Part shown: positions 26,133 through 34,252 of the stretch, piece by piece
Position numbering within the stretch: the first letter of the stretch is position 1
How the letters are laid out: each line of letters starts with the position of its first letter
Assembly: GCA_002298335.1 (NCBI GenBank)
Contig: DBNK01000037.1
Span: 61,290-125,289, forward strand
DNA: 64,000 nt
Direction of reading: 5' to 3'
From: Thalassolituus sp. UBA674
GTDB taxonomy: Bacteria > Pseudomonadota > Gammaproteobacteria > Pseudomonadales > Oceanobacteraceae
Translations under genes and position numbers: made by a program
Notes under the pieces: model-generated
Told to the model about the DNA's origin: nothing
The model's input: the letters and a program-made list of their open reading frames with translations, nothing else
Databases searched by the model: none

Positions 26133-27511
26133 CGTTAAAAACGGTTTTTTATCCGGTAATTCTTGTTTCATTACTGGCCAGTGTCAGCGGCTGCAGTCTG
26201 GTCCGCGACCTGGGCGTCGGCAAAGGGTTCTCAGCAAAATACCTGTGTTCCTCCGTGTTCAACTCCGGAATGGCGGAAGAAAAAGTCATCGAAGATTTCA
26301 TCAAGCCGAAAGTCCGTCAACTGCCCTGGTTCTGGCGGGTCGATGTTGACCGCGATACTCATCAGGTCAGCGTCGGGGATATTTTTACCGGACAACGTGG
26401 TACTGCCACTGCCATCTACACTGCGGGTAAAGGCTGCACCCTGCTGGTCGGCAAAACCCGTGAAGACGTCGAGAGCCTGCCCTTCACCCCATCCTCTGCC
26501 TCTGCTTCTGCGGAAGCATCAGACGCTGAATGGCCCCTGGGCGAACGTGTCGCTCCGGTCACTGCCGGTGACTTTGACACGGACGCACTGGATAAGGCCG
26601 TCGCCGGTATGTTCGAGGAAAAATGGCCGTCAGCGCTGAACACGACCTCGGTTCTGGTGGTTCACAAAGGCCGGATCGTCGCTGAAGCCTACGACAACGG
26701 CGCCACCGCCGATACACCCCTGCTGGGCTGGTCAATGACCAAATCCGTGACCGGTATGCTGATCGGTATACTGATTGATCAGGGACGGCTGGATCTGGAT
26801 GGCCCGGCACCGATTCCCCAGTGGCAGGGGACTGACAAAGCCGCGATCACTCCCCGTCAGCTGCTGAACATGGCCAGTGGCATTGAAAACAATGAAAACT
26901 ACAAAGGCCTGTCAGACGTTTCACAGATGCTCTATCTGGAGAGCGACCAGCTGTCGTTTGCCGCTGGCCAGGCGCTGGTGCACGAGCCGGGGACTGTCTT
27001 TGATTACTCCACGCCGGAGGCCAACCGTCTGGCGGCGATACTGCGCAGTGTGCTGGGCGGCCAGCAGGCGGTGTACGATTTTTACCAGAATGAGCTGTTT
27101 CACAAGCTGGGCATTTATACCGGCTTCATCGAATTTGACGCCTCAGGCGGTATGGTCGGTGGCGCCTACGGTTACCTGACCACCCGTGACTGGGCAAAAC
27201 TCGGGTTGCTGTACCTGAACGACGGCATATGGGACGGCGAGCGGGTATTCACTGCGCACTGGATGCGCTTTGCACTGGCACCCTCACCGGCGGCCGGTCA
27301 TTACGGTGCCCAGCTGTGGATCAATACCGACGGGGAACGCTGGTACGATCTGCCGGAAGATATTTTCTACTTTATGGGGCATCAGGGACAGCGCGTGATT
27401 ATGGTGCCCTCTAAAGATCTGGTGATTGTGCGCACCGGCGTGACCGAAGATTATGAACTGCAGAAACAGGCCATCAGCGAATTTCTGCATCAGGTGATTG
27501 CAGCGTTCTGA
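26129..27511 (+). CDS. Serine hydrolase lipoprotein (class C beta-lactamase fold)
   Basis: 460 residues. The GTG start at 26129 overlaps the elyC stop and yields a lipoprotein signal ending in SVSGC (Cys22). Residues 25-130 form an N-terminal segment of unknown fold, followed by a penicillin-binding/esterase domain with SMTKS (Ser202, Lys205), YSTPEAN as the Tyr-x-Asn element, and a C-terminal HQGQ in place of KTG. Such proteins are esterases, 6-aminohexanoate hydrolases or peptidases; coupling to elyC hints at a cell-wall role, which is inference. The terminator at 27518 follows. Confidence 0.82.
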   Translation: MTLKTVFYPVILVSLLASVSGCSLVRDLGVGKGFSAKYLCSSVFNSGMAEEKVIEDFIKPKVRQLPWFWRVDVDRDTHQVSVGDIFTGQRGTATAIYTAGKGCTLLVGKTREDVESLPFTPSSASASAEASDAEWPLGERVAPVTAGDFDTDALDKAVAGMFEEKWPSALNTTSVLVVHKGRIVAEAYDNGATADTPLLGWSMTKSVTGMLIGILIDQGRLDLDGPAPIPQWQGTDKAAITPRQLLNMASGIENNENYKGLSDVSQMLYLESDQLSFAAGQALVHEPGTVFDYSTPEANRLAAILRSVLGGQQAVYDFYQNELFHKLGIYTGFIEFDASGGMVGGAYGYLTTRDWAKLGLLYLNDGIWDGERVFTAHWMRFALAPSPAAGHYGAQLWINTDGERWYDLPEDIFYFMGHQGQRVIMVPSKDLVIVRTGVTEDYELQKQAISEFLHQVIAAF

Positions 27512-27517
27512 GGAATG

Positions 27518-27545
27518 CGGGCCGGTTTCACCCGGCCCGATTTTC
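27518..27545 (+). terminator. Terminator after the serine hydrolase gene
   Basis: CGGGCCGG (27518-27525), loop TTTCAC, CCGGCCCG (27532-27539), then ATTTT. Confidence 0.75.
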
Positions 27546-27576
27546 AGCGGACAAGGTGCTCAGCGGACAAGGTGCT
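27545..27576. repeat. 16-base tandem duplication over the end of the methyltransferase gene
   Basis: The unit cagcggacaaggtgct occurs twice in direct succession. The stop codon of the minus-strand methyltransferase (27560-27562) lies at the junction, so the inner copy codes for the last residues (AEHLVR) and the outer copy is 3' of the stop. Confidence 0.9.
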
Positions 27577-28129
27577 CAGCGATCCAGCTGATCAGGTTAT
27601 CATGCTGCCTGCTGAACCCGGCGTCCATCAGATCCTGCTGTGACCACAGCGAAAGATGGTCTTCGAAGTGGTTCAGCTCTATGTGCTGTTCGACGAATTC
27701 TTTTGGCGTACTCACCAGCACACTCTTTCTGGCCACCCGCTTCAGCTCTGCCAGAAACGTCAGGCCATCTTCGCGGGTAAAGTGCTCCAGAATGTCGATG
27801 GCCAGTACCATGTCGTACGACTTATCCGCAATGGTCGGCAGAATAGCCAGCGCATTTCCTGTCATCATGCGGTTGTAAATGAAGTCATGCACCGGGTTCA
27901 GATACCGGGCAAAGCCTTCAATGCCATCAATCCGGATACTACGCTCATCCATCGTTTTATAACGTGAATGTTCACCGTCGATGTAAAACAGGTCCTCCAG
28001 ATTGACGAATATCCGGGCCAGAAATCCATAAACACCCATGCCAACCCCGACATCAAGAATCGAGGTTGGAGAGCGCTGTTTCATAACATTTACAATTTTA
28101 CCAAGCTGAGTCGTCTGGCTGTGCGGCAT
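27560..28129 (-). CDS. Class I SAM-dependent methyltransferase
   Basis: 189 residues. SAM-binding motif ILDVGVGMGVYG at 24-35, a second-strand acidic residue in FYIDGEHSRY, and motif DMVLAIDILEHFTREDG. It resembles class I methyltransferases found in polysaccharide or natural product clusters; the substrate is unknown. It is monocistronic and convergent with the serine hydrolase. Its 3' end carries a 16-base tandem duplication that does not alter the frame because the stop is in the first unit. Confidence 0.75.
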   Translation of the reverse strand: MPHSQTTQLGKIVNVMKQRSPTSILDVGVGMGVYGFLARIFVNLEDLFYIDGEHSRYKTMDERSIRIDGIEGFARYLNPVHDFIYNRMMTGNALAILPTIADKSYDMVLAIDILEHFTREDGLTFLAELKRVARKSVLVSTPKEFVEQHIELNHFEDHLSLWSQQDLMDAGFSRQHDNLISWIAEHLVR

Positions 28130-28213
28130 ACAGGCCCTGTCTGAAAAATACTGAGGAGAACCAACCGTTAAGGGGAGGTTTATTAAACGCTCTATCAGTA
28201 TAGCTCAGACCAT

Positions 28214-29017
28214 TCAATCGAAAACAGCGACTGTCTGCCGGCTCAGCGCCAGCAGACGACCGTCACTGTCCCAGATATTGGCCTCAGTGTGGGCGTAGCC
28301 ATTGTGGGCCTGCCGCGCATCCACCTGATACGCCAGCCAGCCATCGACGGGCATCTCGACCGCTTCCTGAATCAGATCCAGCTGCCAGGTCATGGTGCTG
28401 GCCGGAGCCGGGCCTCTGAGTTGCTGCATCACGGTCGGTGGCCAGGCGTCGATCAGCAGAATGACATGGGCATCGGTCATGATTCCGGGGGCTTCCTTCA
28501 GGCGCATAAAGCCATGGGTGTGAGAGTCTCTGCTGCCCGAAAACGGGAAGCCACCCGCCACTACATGCAGATCAATATGGCGGATAAAGTCGGGAGTAAC
28601 ACCAGGAATCAGCGGGATGACCCCCGGTTTTTCAACCAGTGTCATGCCGTGAGGGTCCTGTGCCTGAATCTCAATGGCGGAGGTCCTTGGCACGCCAAAA
28701 CACGCCTGGCAGCTGACCACCACCTGATCGTTCTGCAGAATGCAGGCCGATGCCTGAGTGGCATTCTTACCTTCACGCAGCACCTTCACCTCAATGTCGA
28801 AACCGGTTTCGGTGAACAGTGGCCCGATAAACTGACAGGAGAATGAGCGCAGCACACGTTCCGGTATCTGAGTGCGGATGGCAACAAAAGCCAAAGAGGC
28901 CGACAGACCGCCGAACACCGTACGCCCCTGACTCCAGTCTGCGGGAATCTGCAGGTGTCCGGGGTTCTGTTCTGACATGTAGCTGCGCACGGCGGCAAAT
29001 AACTGATCGGCGTTCAT
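28214..29017 (-). CDS. Acyl-CoA thioesterase-family (double hotdog) protein
   Basis: 267 residues. Two hotdog-fold halves: residues about 1-115 (QGRTVFGGLSASLAFVA, SFSCQFIGPL, ASACILQNDQVVVSCQACFG) and about 140-267 (ending LLALSRQTVAVFD). The pattern matches the TesB-like thioesterase superfamily, which hydrolyses acyl-CoA. Substrate chain length cannot be read. Only a weak ribosome site precedes the ATG. Divergent from the glycosyltransferase gene. Confidence 0.83.
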   Translation of the reverse strand: MNADQLFAAVRSYMSEQNPGHLQIPADWSQGRTVFGGLSASLAFVAIRTQIPERVLRSFSCQFIGPLFTETGFDIEVKVLREGKNATQASACILQNDQVVVSCQACFGVPRTSAIEIQAQDPHGMTLVEKPGVIPLIPGVTPDFIRHIDLHVVAGGFPFSGSRDSHTHGFMRLKEAPGIMTDAHVILLIDAWPPTVMQQLRGPAPASTMTWQLDLIQEAVEMPVDGWLAYQVDARQAHNGYAHTEANIWDSDGRLLALSRQTVAVFD

Positions 29018-29152
29018 ATTTATGCCCTAATCTGAATACCCGGCGAGAATAACCTCCTCCCCTTCAGCGGACCAGACAAGTTCATTGAACACTATATCCT
29101 GTAAATCAGGCCACTTGGGTTGGCTTTTGGTTTCAGCTGGTACAGACTTAAA

Positions 29153-29196
29153 CGATGTCAGTACTTTAGTACCAGAAAAACAATAAAATGACATCG
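29153..29196. promoter_or_regulatory. Inverted repeat in the thioesterase-glycosyltransferase spacer
   Basis: CGATGTCA (29153-29160) and TGACATCG (29189-29196) form a perfect 8-bp inverted repeat, enclosing a smaller GTAC-TTTA-GTAC repeat and an AT-rich stretch with TAAAAT that could be a -10 box. It ends 11 bases before the glycosyltransferase ATG. Function is inferred only from position. Confidence 0.35.
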
Positions 29197-29207
29197 AGGT
29201 CTTTTCC

Positions 29208-30329
29208 ATGCCGACAGCTGTAAAGGCGCGCTCCCCTCTGCCTGCCATGCACCCTGAATGCCGCTATGTCATCGTTGTACCAGTGCATCATGAAGAGTGG
29301 CAACGCCTGACCCGTCAGCTGAGCTCGCTGCAGCAACAGGACGGTATCAGGAGGGAGCAGTTTGAGGTGATTTACGTCATCAACAACAGCCCCGGGTGTT
29401 CTAACGAAGTCAGAAACCACAATCAGCGTGCCATGCATACACTGCGCGTCACCAGAGAACTGGGGCAGGTGAATGTGCACCTGATCGATGCGTCGAGCCG
29501 GGGTCTGGAGATACCTGACTGTAATGTCGGCAAGGCCCGGGATCTCGGAGTCCGGGAAGCCTGCAGTCGTTTTGAAGGCATTGGTCGGGATGGCTGGATC
29601 ATCAATACCGATGCCGACTGTCACTTTGATGACCCCGCGTATTTCAGAAAACTCAGCACCCTTATCTCAGAGTACCCGGACGCCGTGGCCTTTAACGGTG
29701 GGCTTGAGTATGAATTCTCTCCCGATCTCAAAGACCGATCACCGGACCTATTCCAGCGGATGTACCGCATGCGGCTGCGCATCGGCTGGCACCGGTTGGC
29801 AGAAGCCATCGCGTCAGGAAGGACCCGGCAGGATTACCGCAGCCGGATGAAAATGTCCGGTGCACATATGATTGCGCCCGTATCAAGTATCCGCGCCATC
29901 GGCGGCATGCCTCAGATTGCAGCCGGAGAGGATCACGCGTTTTACAACAAGCTCAGTACGCTGGCTGAAAACCTGGGCAAACCCCTGCCCTATATCCGCC
30001 ATCTGCTCACGGTTGTGACAGCTGCCCGGCTGTCGGAAAGAACGCCTGAATCCATGGCCGCTGTGGTCAGAAGTATGAAGATGAATCAGCCCTTCAGAGC
30101 CAGTGACCTGATGCCCTTACTGCAGGATTCATCGGACCACAACAGCAAGGTTGAAGTTACCTATGCAGAGTACCGCAGAGTGCTGGATGCGCTTTCCGGA
30201 TTACCCGGTGCCGAAGAAACTGAACAGGAACTGAATCTCTTGTTTGGCCGCCTGGACCGGCACATGCGCAGGCTGAAGAAACAGTCAGCCAATGTCTTCG
30301 CAGGAGCACTTGCGGCGGCACAAAACTGA
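29208..30329 (+). CDS. Family 2-like glycosyltransferase
   Basis: 373 residues. GT-A fold: first strand YVIVVPVHHEEWQRLTRQLSSL at the N-terminus, VIYVINNSPG, a DASSRGLEIPDCNVGKARDLG segment typical of GT2 enzymes, and the metal-binding NTDADC around residue 142. The second half is helical without membrane spans, so it is a soluble transferase. No other polysaccharide genes adjoin; the acceptor is unknown. The methyltransferase at 27560 may act in the same modification, but that is a guess. Confidence 0.78.
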   Translation: MPTAVKARSPLPAMHPECRYVIVVPVHHEEWQRLTRQLSSLQQQDGIRREQFEVIYVINNSPGCSNEVRNHNQRAMHTLRVTRELGQVNVHLIDASSRGLEIPDCNVGKARDLGVREACSRFEGIGRDGWIINTDADCHFDDPAYFRKLSTLISEYPDAVAFNGGLEYEFSPDLKDRSPDLFQRMYRMRLRIGWHRLAEAIASGRTRQDYRSRMKMSGAHMIAPVSSIRAIGGMPQIAAGEDHAFYNKLSTLAENLGKPLPYIRHLLTVVTAARLSERTPESMAAVVRSMKMNQPFRASDLMPLLQDSSDHNSKVEVTYAEYRRVLDALSGLPGAEETEQELNLLFGRLDRHMRRLKKQSANVFAGALAAAQN

Positions 30330-30353
30330 GCGGCTATCCTCAGGCCAGACCAC

Positions 30354-31163
30354 TCAGCGCTGACACTGTGGGCAGTAGACGGTCGCCCTCTGCCCCTGAC
30401 GGATTTCTTTGAGCGTGGCGTTGCAGACCTTGCAGGGCTGACCACCGCGCCCGTAGACATACAGTTGCTGGGCAAAATAACCCGGCTTGCCGTCGCCACC
30501 CACAAAATCCCGCAATGTCGTCCCGCCCTGCGCAATCGCTGCCGCCAGCACCTCACGGATGATCTGTGTCAGTCGCTGGTAGCGGGCTTTACTGATTCTG
30601 CCTGCCGGTGTCTGCGGGCGGATGCCCGCCAGAAACAGACTCTCGTTGGCGTAGATGTTCCCGACGCCAACCACCACGCGGCCATCCATGATGAAGGTCT
30701 TCACCGCCTGTGACTTACCGCGGCTCTTTTCAAACAGATGATCATCGGTAAAGTCCGGCCCCAGTGGCTCAGGGCCAAGATGCAGGAAGTGCTCCGAGGT
30801 TTCTCCCGGCGCCTGCCACAGCAGGGCACCGAAACGGCGCGGGTCGTGATAGCGCAGGATCTTGCCATTACTCAGGTGCCAGTCGATGTGATCATGCTTC
30901 TTTGGCTCCTCGTCCGGGCCGACTAAGCGTAACGAGCCTGACATGCCCAGATGCCAGATGGCACTGCCGACAGGGGTGTCCACCAGCAGGTATTTGGAGC
31001 GGCGACGCAGCCCTGTGATGGTCTGACCGATCAGCTCACCGATCTCATCCGCTACCGGCCAGCGCAGGCTCGACTGACGCACGAGGATGTCGGTGATCTC
31101 CTGATCTTTCAGCCAGGGCTCAATGCCGCGCAGGGTGGTTTCGACTTCGGGTAATTCAGGCAT
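30354..31163 (-). CDS. mutM: Formamidopyrimidine-DNA glycosylase
   Basis: 269 residues (E. coli 269). Removes 8-oxoguanine and formamidopyrimidines from DNA, with AP-lyase activity. PELPEVE at the N-terminus provides the catalytic Pro and Glu; RSKYLLV near 57 carries the conserved Lys; the C-terminal zinc finger reads CKVC then CPQCQR. GNIYANESLF is the H2TH region. Convergent with the glycosyltransferase, upstream of and on the same strand as nothing closer than rpmG. Confidence 0.97.
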   Translation of the reverse strand: MPELPEVETTLRGIEPWLKDQEITDILVRQSSLRWPVADEIGELIGQTITGLRRRSKYLLVDTPVGSAIWHLGMSGSLRLVGPDEEPKKHDHIDWHLSNGKILRYHDPRRFGALLWQAPGETSEHFLHLGPEPLGPDFTDDHLFEKSRGKSQAVKTFIMDGRVVVGVGNIYANESLFLAGIRPQTPAGRISKARYQRLTQIIREVLAAAIAQGGTTLRDFVGGDGKPGYFAQQLYVYGRGGQPCKVCNATLKEIRQGQRATVYCPQCQR

Positions 31164-31231
31164 GGTGCTTACGGAGGCTCTTCATGGAAGCAGGCAGTGT
31201 ACCGGTGTCTGCAGGCAAAACACACAGGCAC

Positions 31232-31255
31232 AAAAAAACCCGCCGCAGCGGGTTT
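31232..31255 (-). terminator. Terminator of the rpmB-rpmG operon
   Basis: On the minus strand AAACCCGC-TGCG-GCGGGTTT followed by a T run (A7 at 31232-31238 on the plus strand). It sits 18 bases beyond the rpmG stop. Confidence 0.88.
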
Positions 31256-31272
31256 CTTCAAAGCGCGATCAA

Positions 31273-31431
31273 TTACTTGATCTTAGCTTCTTTGTACATA
31301 ACGTGCTTGCGCACTACCGGATCAAATTTCTTGATCTCGAACTTTTCTGGCATGGTGCGCTTGTTCTTGTCAGTAGTGTAGAAGTGACCGGTACCGGCAC
31401 TGGATACAAGACGGATCTTATCGCGTGGCAT
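31273..31431 (-). CDS. rpmG: 50S ribosomal protein L33 (bL33)
   Basis: 52 residues, too short for usual ORF cut-offs but clear by translation: starts MPRDKIRLVSSAGTGHFY, then TTDKNKRTMPEKFEIKK, and ends KHVMYKEAKIK. No zinc-binding cysteines, so it is the C-minus form. AGGAG precedes the ATG at 31431. It is eleven bases behind rpmB in the universal rpmB-rpmG pair. Confidence 0.97.
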   Translation of the reverse strand: MPRDKIRLVSSAGTGHFYTTDKNKRTMPEKFEIKKFDPVVRKHVMYKEAKIK

Positions 31432-31442
31432 GGTAGATCTCC

Positions 31443-31679
31443 TTAGACTTTTTCGCCGCGTTTACGCAGGTCAGACAGCACAGCATCGATACCTTTTTTA
31501 TCGATGATACGCATGCCCTTAGTGGAAATACGCAGACGAACGAAACGGTTTTCGCTCTCTACCCAAAAGCGGTGGTACTGCAGGTTAGGCAGAAAACGGC
31601 GCTTGGTTTTAATGTTTGAGTGGGAAACGTTGTTCCCGGTTACCGGACCTTTACCTGTAACCTGACAAACCTTAGACAT
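31443..31679 (-). CDS. rpmB: 50S ribosomal protein L28 (bL28)
   Basis: 78 residues, the E. coli length. Starts MSKVCQVTGKGPVTGNNVSH, followed by a basic stretch TKRRFLPNLQYHRFW. The single Cys at 5 means no zinc site. First gene of the rpmB-rpmG operon; a promoter is visible about 90-118 bases upstream. Confidence 0.98.
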   Translation of the reverse strand: MSKVCQVTGKGPVTGNNVSHSNIKTKRRFLPNLQYHRFWVESENRFVRLRISTKGMRIIDKKGIDAVLSDLRKRGEKV

Positions 31680-32162
31680 TGCTCTGGCCCCGATTTTTCT
31701 CTGAAACTGATATTGAATTCGTTAACCAGCCACAGGCTTTTTCGGGCCCTGGCTGAAAAGAGTTGCGCTTTATACCAAAAGGAGAAGGGGCAGGCAAGTG
31801 AATTTGCATAAATGTTAGGCAGTGATGCCTCATCATCAACTGGCTACATACGCTACAAACCCCGTCAAATCAGGCTTTCTCCGGAGGATCTTATCCGAAT
31901 GGTCGGTCCCACTCCAGACCTCCTGCTTTTTTCGTCGACGACTCGCTGATCCCTTCCTGACTACAACTCTCTACGGGCACAGCACGATTCGGCACCCCTG
32001 CCTCAGCGTGCTTTCCTCGACGTCCTGTCTCGGAGCCCTGTTCGTTTTTGTCATTCGGGGCTCGCAGCAGACGAAAAGAGTGGTCACGCAACAGCCTCTT
32101 CTAAAATGACCCCGTCAGTCATTGCCAACCCCACTCTCTCAATCTAAATCTCAATCTCCCAA
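31680..32162. other. Non-coding stretch between rpmB and the structured element
   Basis: Contains the rpmB promoter and leader at its left end. From about 31800 to 32160 no gene is supported: the open frames on both strands are short, lack ribosome sites and have no recognisable motif. No terminator for radC is evident here apart from the structured element at 32163-32279. Confidence 0.6.
31769..31797 (-). promoter_or_regulatory. Sigma-70 promoter of rpmB-rpmG
   Basis: On the minus strand TTGCCT (31797-31792), 17-base spacer, TATAAA (31774-31769). Predicted start near 31761 would leave a leader of about 80 bases before the rpmB ATG. Confidence 0.65.
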
Positions 32163-32279
32163 GGGCCGTCGGCGAAGACGTGTCAGCAAGGCATACGCCG
32201 ACGACAGAGCGCAGCTTACTGTAGTAAGTGAGCATCTGGAGGAGGTGGATAACACCGCTGACACTATGCAGCCAGGCCC
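32163..32279. repeat. Structured repeat element, copy A (after radC)
   Basis: Nested stems: GGGCC/GGCCC outermost (32163-32167, 32275-32279); GTGTCAGC/GCTGACAC (32180-32187, 32257-32264) closing around AAGGC and AACACC; apical CTTAC-TGTA-GTAAG (32215-32228). It shares CGAAGA, GCAAGGC, the apical hairpin plan and AACACCGC with two copies near tuf (63379-63506, 63652-63775) while the stem bases differ. It begins six bases beyond the radC stop codon. Confidence 0.8.
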
Positions 32280-32284
32280 AATAA

Positions 32285-32959
32285 TCAAATAAGGCCGCGC
32301 TCTGCAAAAGAGACAGTAACCCCATCCCCCACGATCAGGTGATCCAGAACCCGGATATCCACCAGCCCCAGCGCCTGTACCAGCCTTTCCGTTATCAGGC
32401 GGTCAGCACTGCTGGGTTCGGCCACGCCGGACGGGTGATTGTGGGCAAGAATCACGGCCGCAGCGCCTTTGTTCAGTGCCAGCTTGACCACTTCACGCGG
32501 GTATACGGAGGCGGCGTCGATGGTGCCCCGGAACAGTTCGTGGTACTCGACCACCCGGTTCTGATTGTCCAGCAGCAGCACCACGAAGACTTCATGGTCG
32601 CGGTCACGCAGCTGCGCCTGTAAATAGCGGCGGGTGTGCTCCGGGCTGGTCAGGGCATCCCCCCGTTTCAGCTCCTGCGCCAGATGCCGCCTGGCCATTT
32701 CCAGCACTGCCTGCAGCTGGGCGAATTTGGCCGTGCCCAGCCCCAGAGGTTTGCAGAATTCGGTCTGGGATGCCATCAGCAGCGGCCTCAGGCCACCGAA
32801 ATCGGATAAGAGTTCGCGGGCAAGATCCACGGCGCTTTTGCCGGGCAGTCCGGTTCTGAGAAAGATGGCCAGAAGTTCGGCGTCAGAAAGACTCGCCGGT
32901 CCGCTCAGCAGCAGCTTCTCCCGCGGACGTTCCTCCGCAGGCCAGTCGGTAATCGCCAT
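32285..32959 (-). CDS. radC: RadC family JAB1/MPN-domain protein
   Basis: 224 residues. The N-terminal half has helix-hairpin-helix-like segments (GPASLSDAELLAIFLRTG); the C-terminal half is a JAMM metalloprotease-like domain with HNHPSGVAEPSSAD giving the HxH and Asp ligands, and VYPREVVKLAL. The family was once linked to DNA repair; its true role is unsettled. Divergent from coaBC by 63 bases, the same neighbourhood as in Pseudomonas. Confidence 0.95.
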   Translation of the reverse strand: MAITDWPAEERPREKLLLSGPASLSDAELLAIFLRTGLPGKSAVDLARELLSDFGGLRPLLMASQTEFCKPLGLGTAKFAQLQAVLEMARRHLAQELKRGDALTSPEHTRRYLQAQLRDRDHEVFVVLLLDNQNRVVEYHELFRGTIDAASVYPREVVKLALNKGAAAVILAHNHPSGVAEPSSADRLITERLVQALGLVDIRVLDHLIVGDGVTVSFAERGLI

Positions 32960-33022
32960 ACCTACCTCCCTGTAGGTGTGTGATATATACTGACCAGCAT
33001 TTTAGTCATCCAGAATCTGACC

Positions 33023-34237
33023 ATGCAACAACTGTACAACCGCCGTATTCTGCTGGGCATCAGTGGCGGTATCGCGGCTTATAAAAGTGCCGAGCTGGTC
33101 CGGACCCTGAAAAAGGCCGGTGCCGACGTCCGCGTTGTTATGACCCGCTCCGCCATGGAGTTCATCACCCCGCTGACCCTGCAGGCGCTGTCCGGTCATC
33201 CGGTGCATCATTCGTTGCTCGATCCGGAAGCCGAAGCGGGCATGGGGCATATTGAGCTGGCGAAGTGGGCTGACCTGTTCCTGATCGCGCCTGCCAGTGC
33301 CAACCTGATCGCCCGCCTTTCTCAGGGCATGGGTGATGACCTGCTGACTACTGTCTTTCTGGCAACCGACGCCCCCATCTGTCTGGCTCCGGCCATGAAT
33401 CAGGCCATGTGGCGTGACCCGATCACCCAGGAAAACATCGCCCACCTGAAAGCGGCGCACGGCGACCACCTGACTCTGATCGGCCCCGCGGCCGGTGAAC
33501 AGGCCTGTGGCGATACCGGCCTTGGCCGTATGTCTGAACCCGACACCATTGTCGCCGACGTCGCCAACTGTTTCGAAACCGGTCTGCTGGCCGGTGTCAG
33601 TGTGGTGGTGACCGCCGGGCCGACCAAAGAAGCCATTGATCCGGTGCGTTACATCACCAACCACAGTTCCGGCAAGATGGGGTATGCCATTGCCGAGGCT
33701 GCCCGTGATGCCGGAGCCCGCGTCACTCTGATCAGCGGCCCCGTTGCCCTGCAGGCTCCGGAACGTATGGAGTGTGTACGGGTGCGCAGTGCACTGGACA
33801 TGCTGGCGGCCTGCGAGAAGACACAGGATCACTGCCAGATCTTCATCGCCACCGCCGCCGTGGCGGATTACCGCCCGGCAAGTCAGCAGGAACACAAGAT
33901 TAAGAAGCACAGTGATGAACTGAGCCTGACCCTGATCCGCAACCCGGACATTCTCAGCACCATGGCCGCAGCGGAGCAGCCACCCTTTACCGTGGGTTTT
34001 GCCGCTGAGACTCAGGACGTCGAGCACTACGCCCGCGACAAATTAACCCGCAAGAAACTGAACATGATCGTCGCCAACGACGTCTCTGACCGCAGCATCG
34101 GCTTTCACAGCGACGACAACGCAGTGAAGGTGTTCTGGGGGGAAGATGGCCGCCGCGATTTCGAGCTCATGAACAAACGCCGACTGGCGGTACGCCTGAT
34201 TGAACTCATCGCCGAAAAATACCAAGAAGAACACTGA
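33023..34237 (+). CDS. coaBC: Bifunctional phosphopantothenoylcysteine decarboxylase/phosphopantothenate-cysteine ligase
   Basis: 404 residues. Carries out the second and third steps of CoA synthesis. The N-terminal flavin domain (CoaC) shows GISGGIAAYKSAEL, the active-site His in GMGHIELAKW, PASANLIARLSQG and PAMNQAMW; the C-terminal ligase domain (CoaB, from about 185) shows VVVTAGPTKEAIDPVRYITNHSSGKMG and the CTP-binding AAVADYRP. Followed by dut after 15 bases. Confidence 0.97.
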   Translation: MQQLYNRRILLGISGGIAAYKSAELVRTLKKAGADVRVVMTRSAMEFITPLTLQALSGHPVHHSLLDPEAEAGMGHIELAKWADLFLIAPASANLIARLSQGMGDDLLTTVFLATDAPICLAPAMNQAMWRDPITQENIAHLKAAHGDHLTLIGPAAGEQACGDTGLGRMSEPDTIVADVANCFETGLLAGVSVVVTAGPTKEAIDPVRYITNHSSGKMGYAIAEAARDAGARVTLISGPVALQAPERMECVRVRSALDMLAACEKTQDHCQIFIATAAVADYRPASQQEHKIKKHSDELSLTLIRNPDILSTMAAAEQPPFTVGFAAETQDVEHYARDKLTRKKLNMIVANDVSDRSIGFHSDDNAVKVFWGEDGRRDFELMNKRRLAVRLIELIAEKYQEEH

Positions 34238-34252
34238 AAGGAACCCTAATCT

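Noticed and set aside
29027..29194. Possible 55-codon minus-strand gene starting MSFYCFSG
   Set aside because: It occupies the divergent promoter region, lacks a clear ribosome site and has no recognisable relative.
31822..32109. Small frames on both strands in the rpmB-radC gap (also 31891-32091 minus)
   Set aside because: No ribosome site, no conserved motif and unnatural composition; not enough to call a gene.
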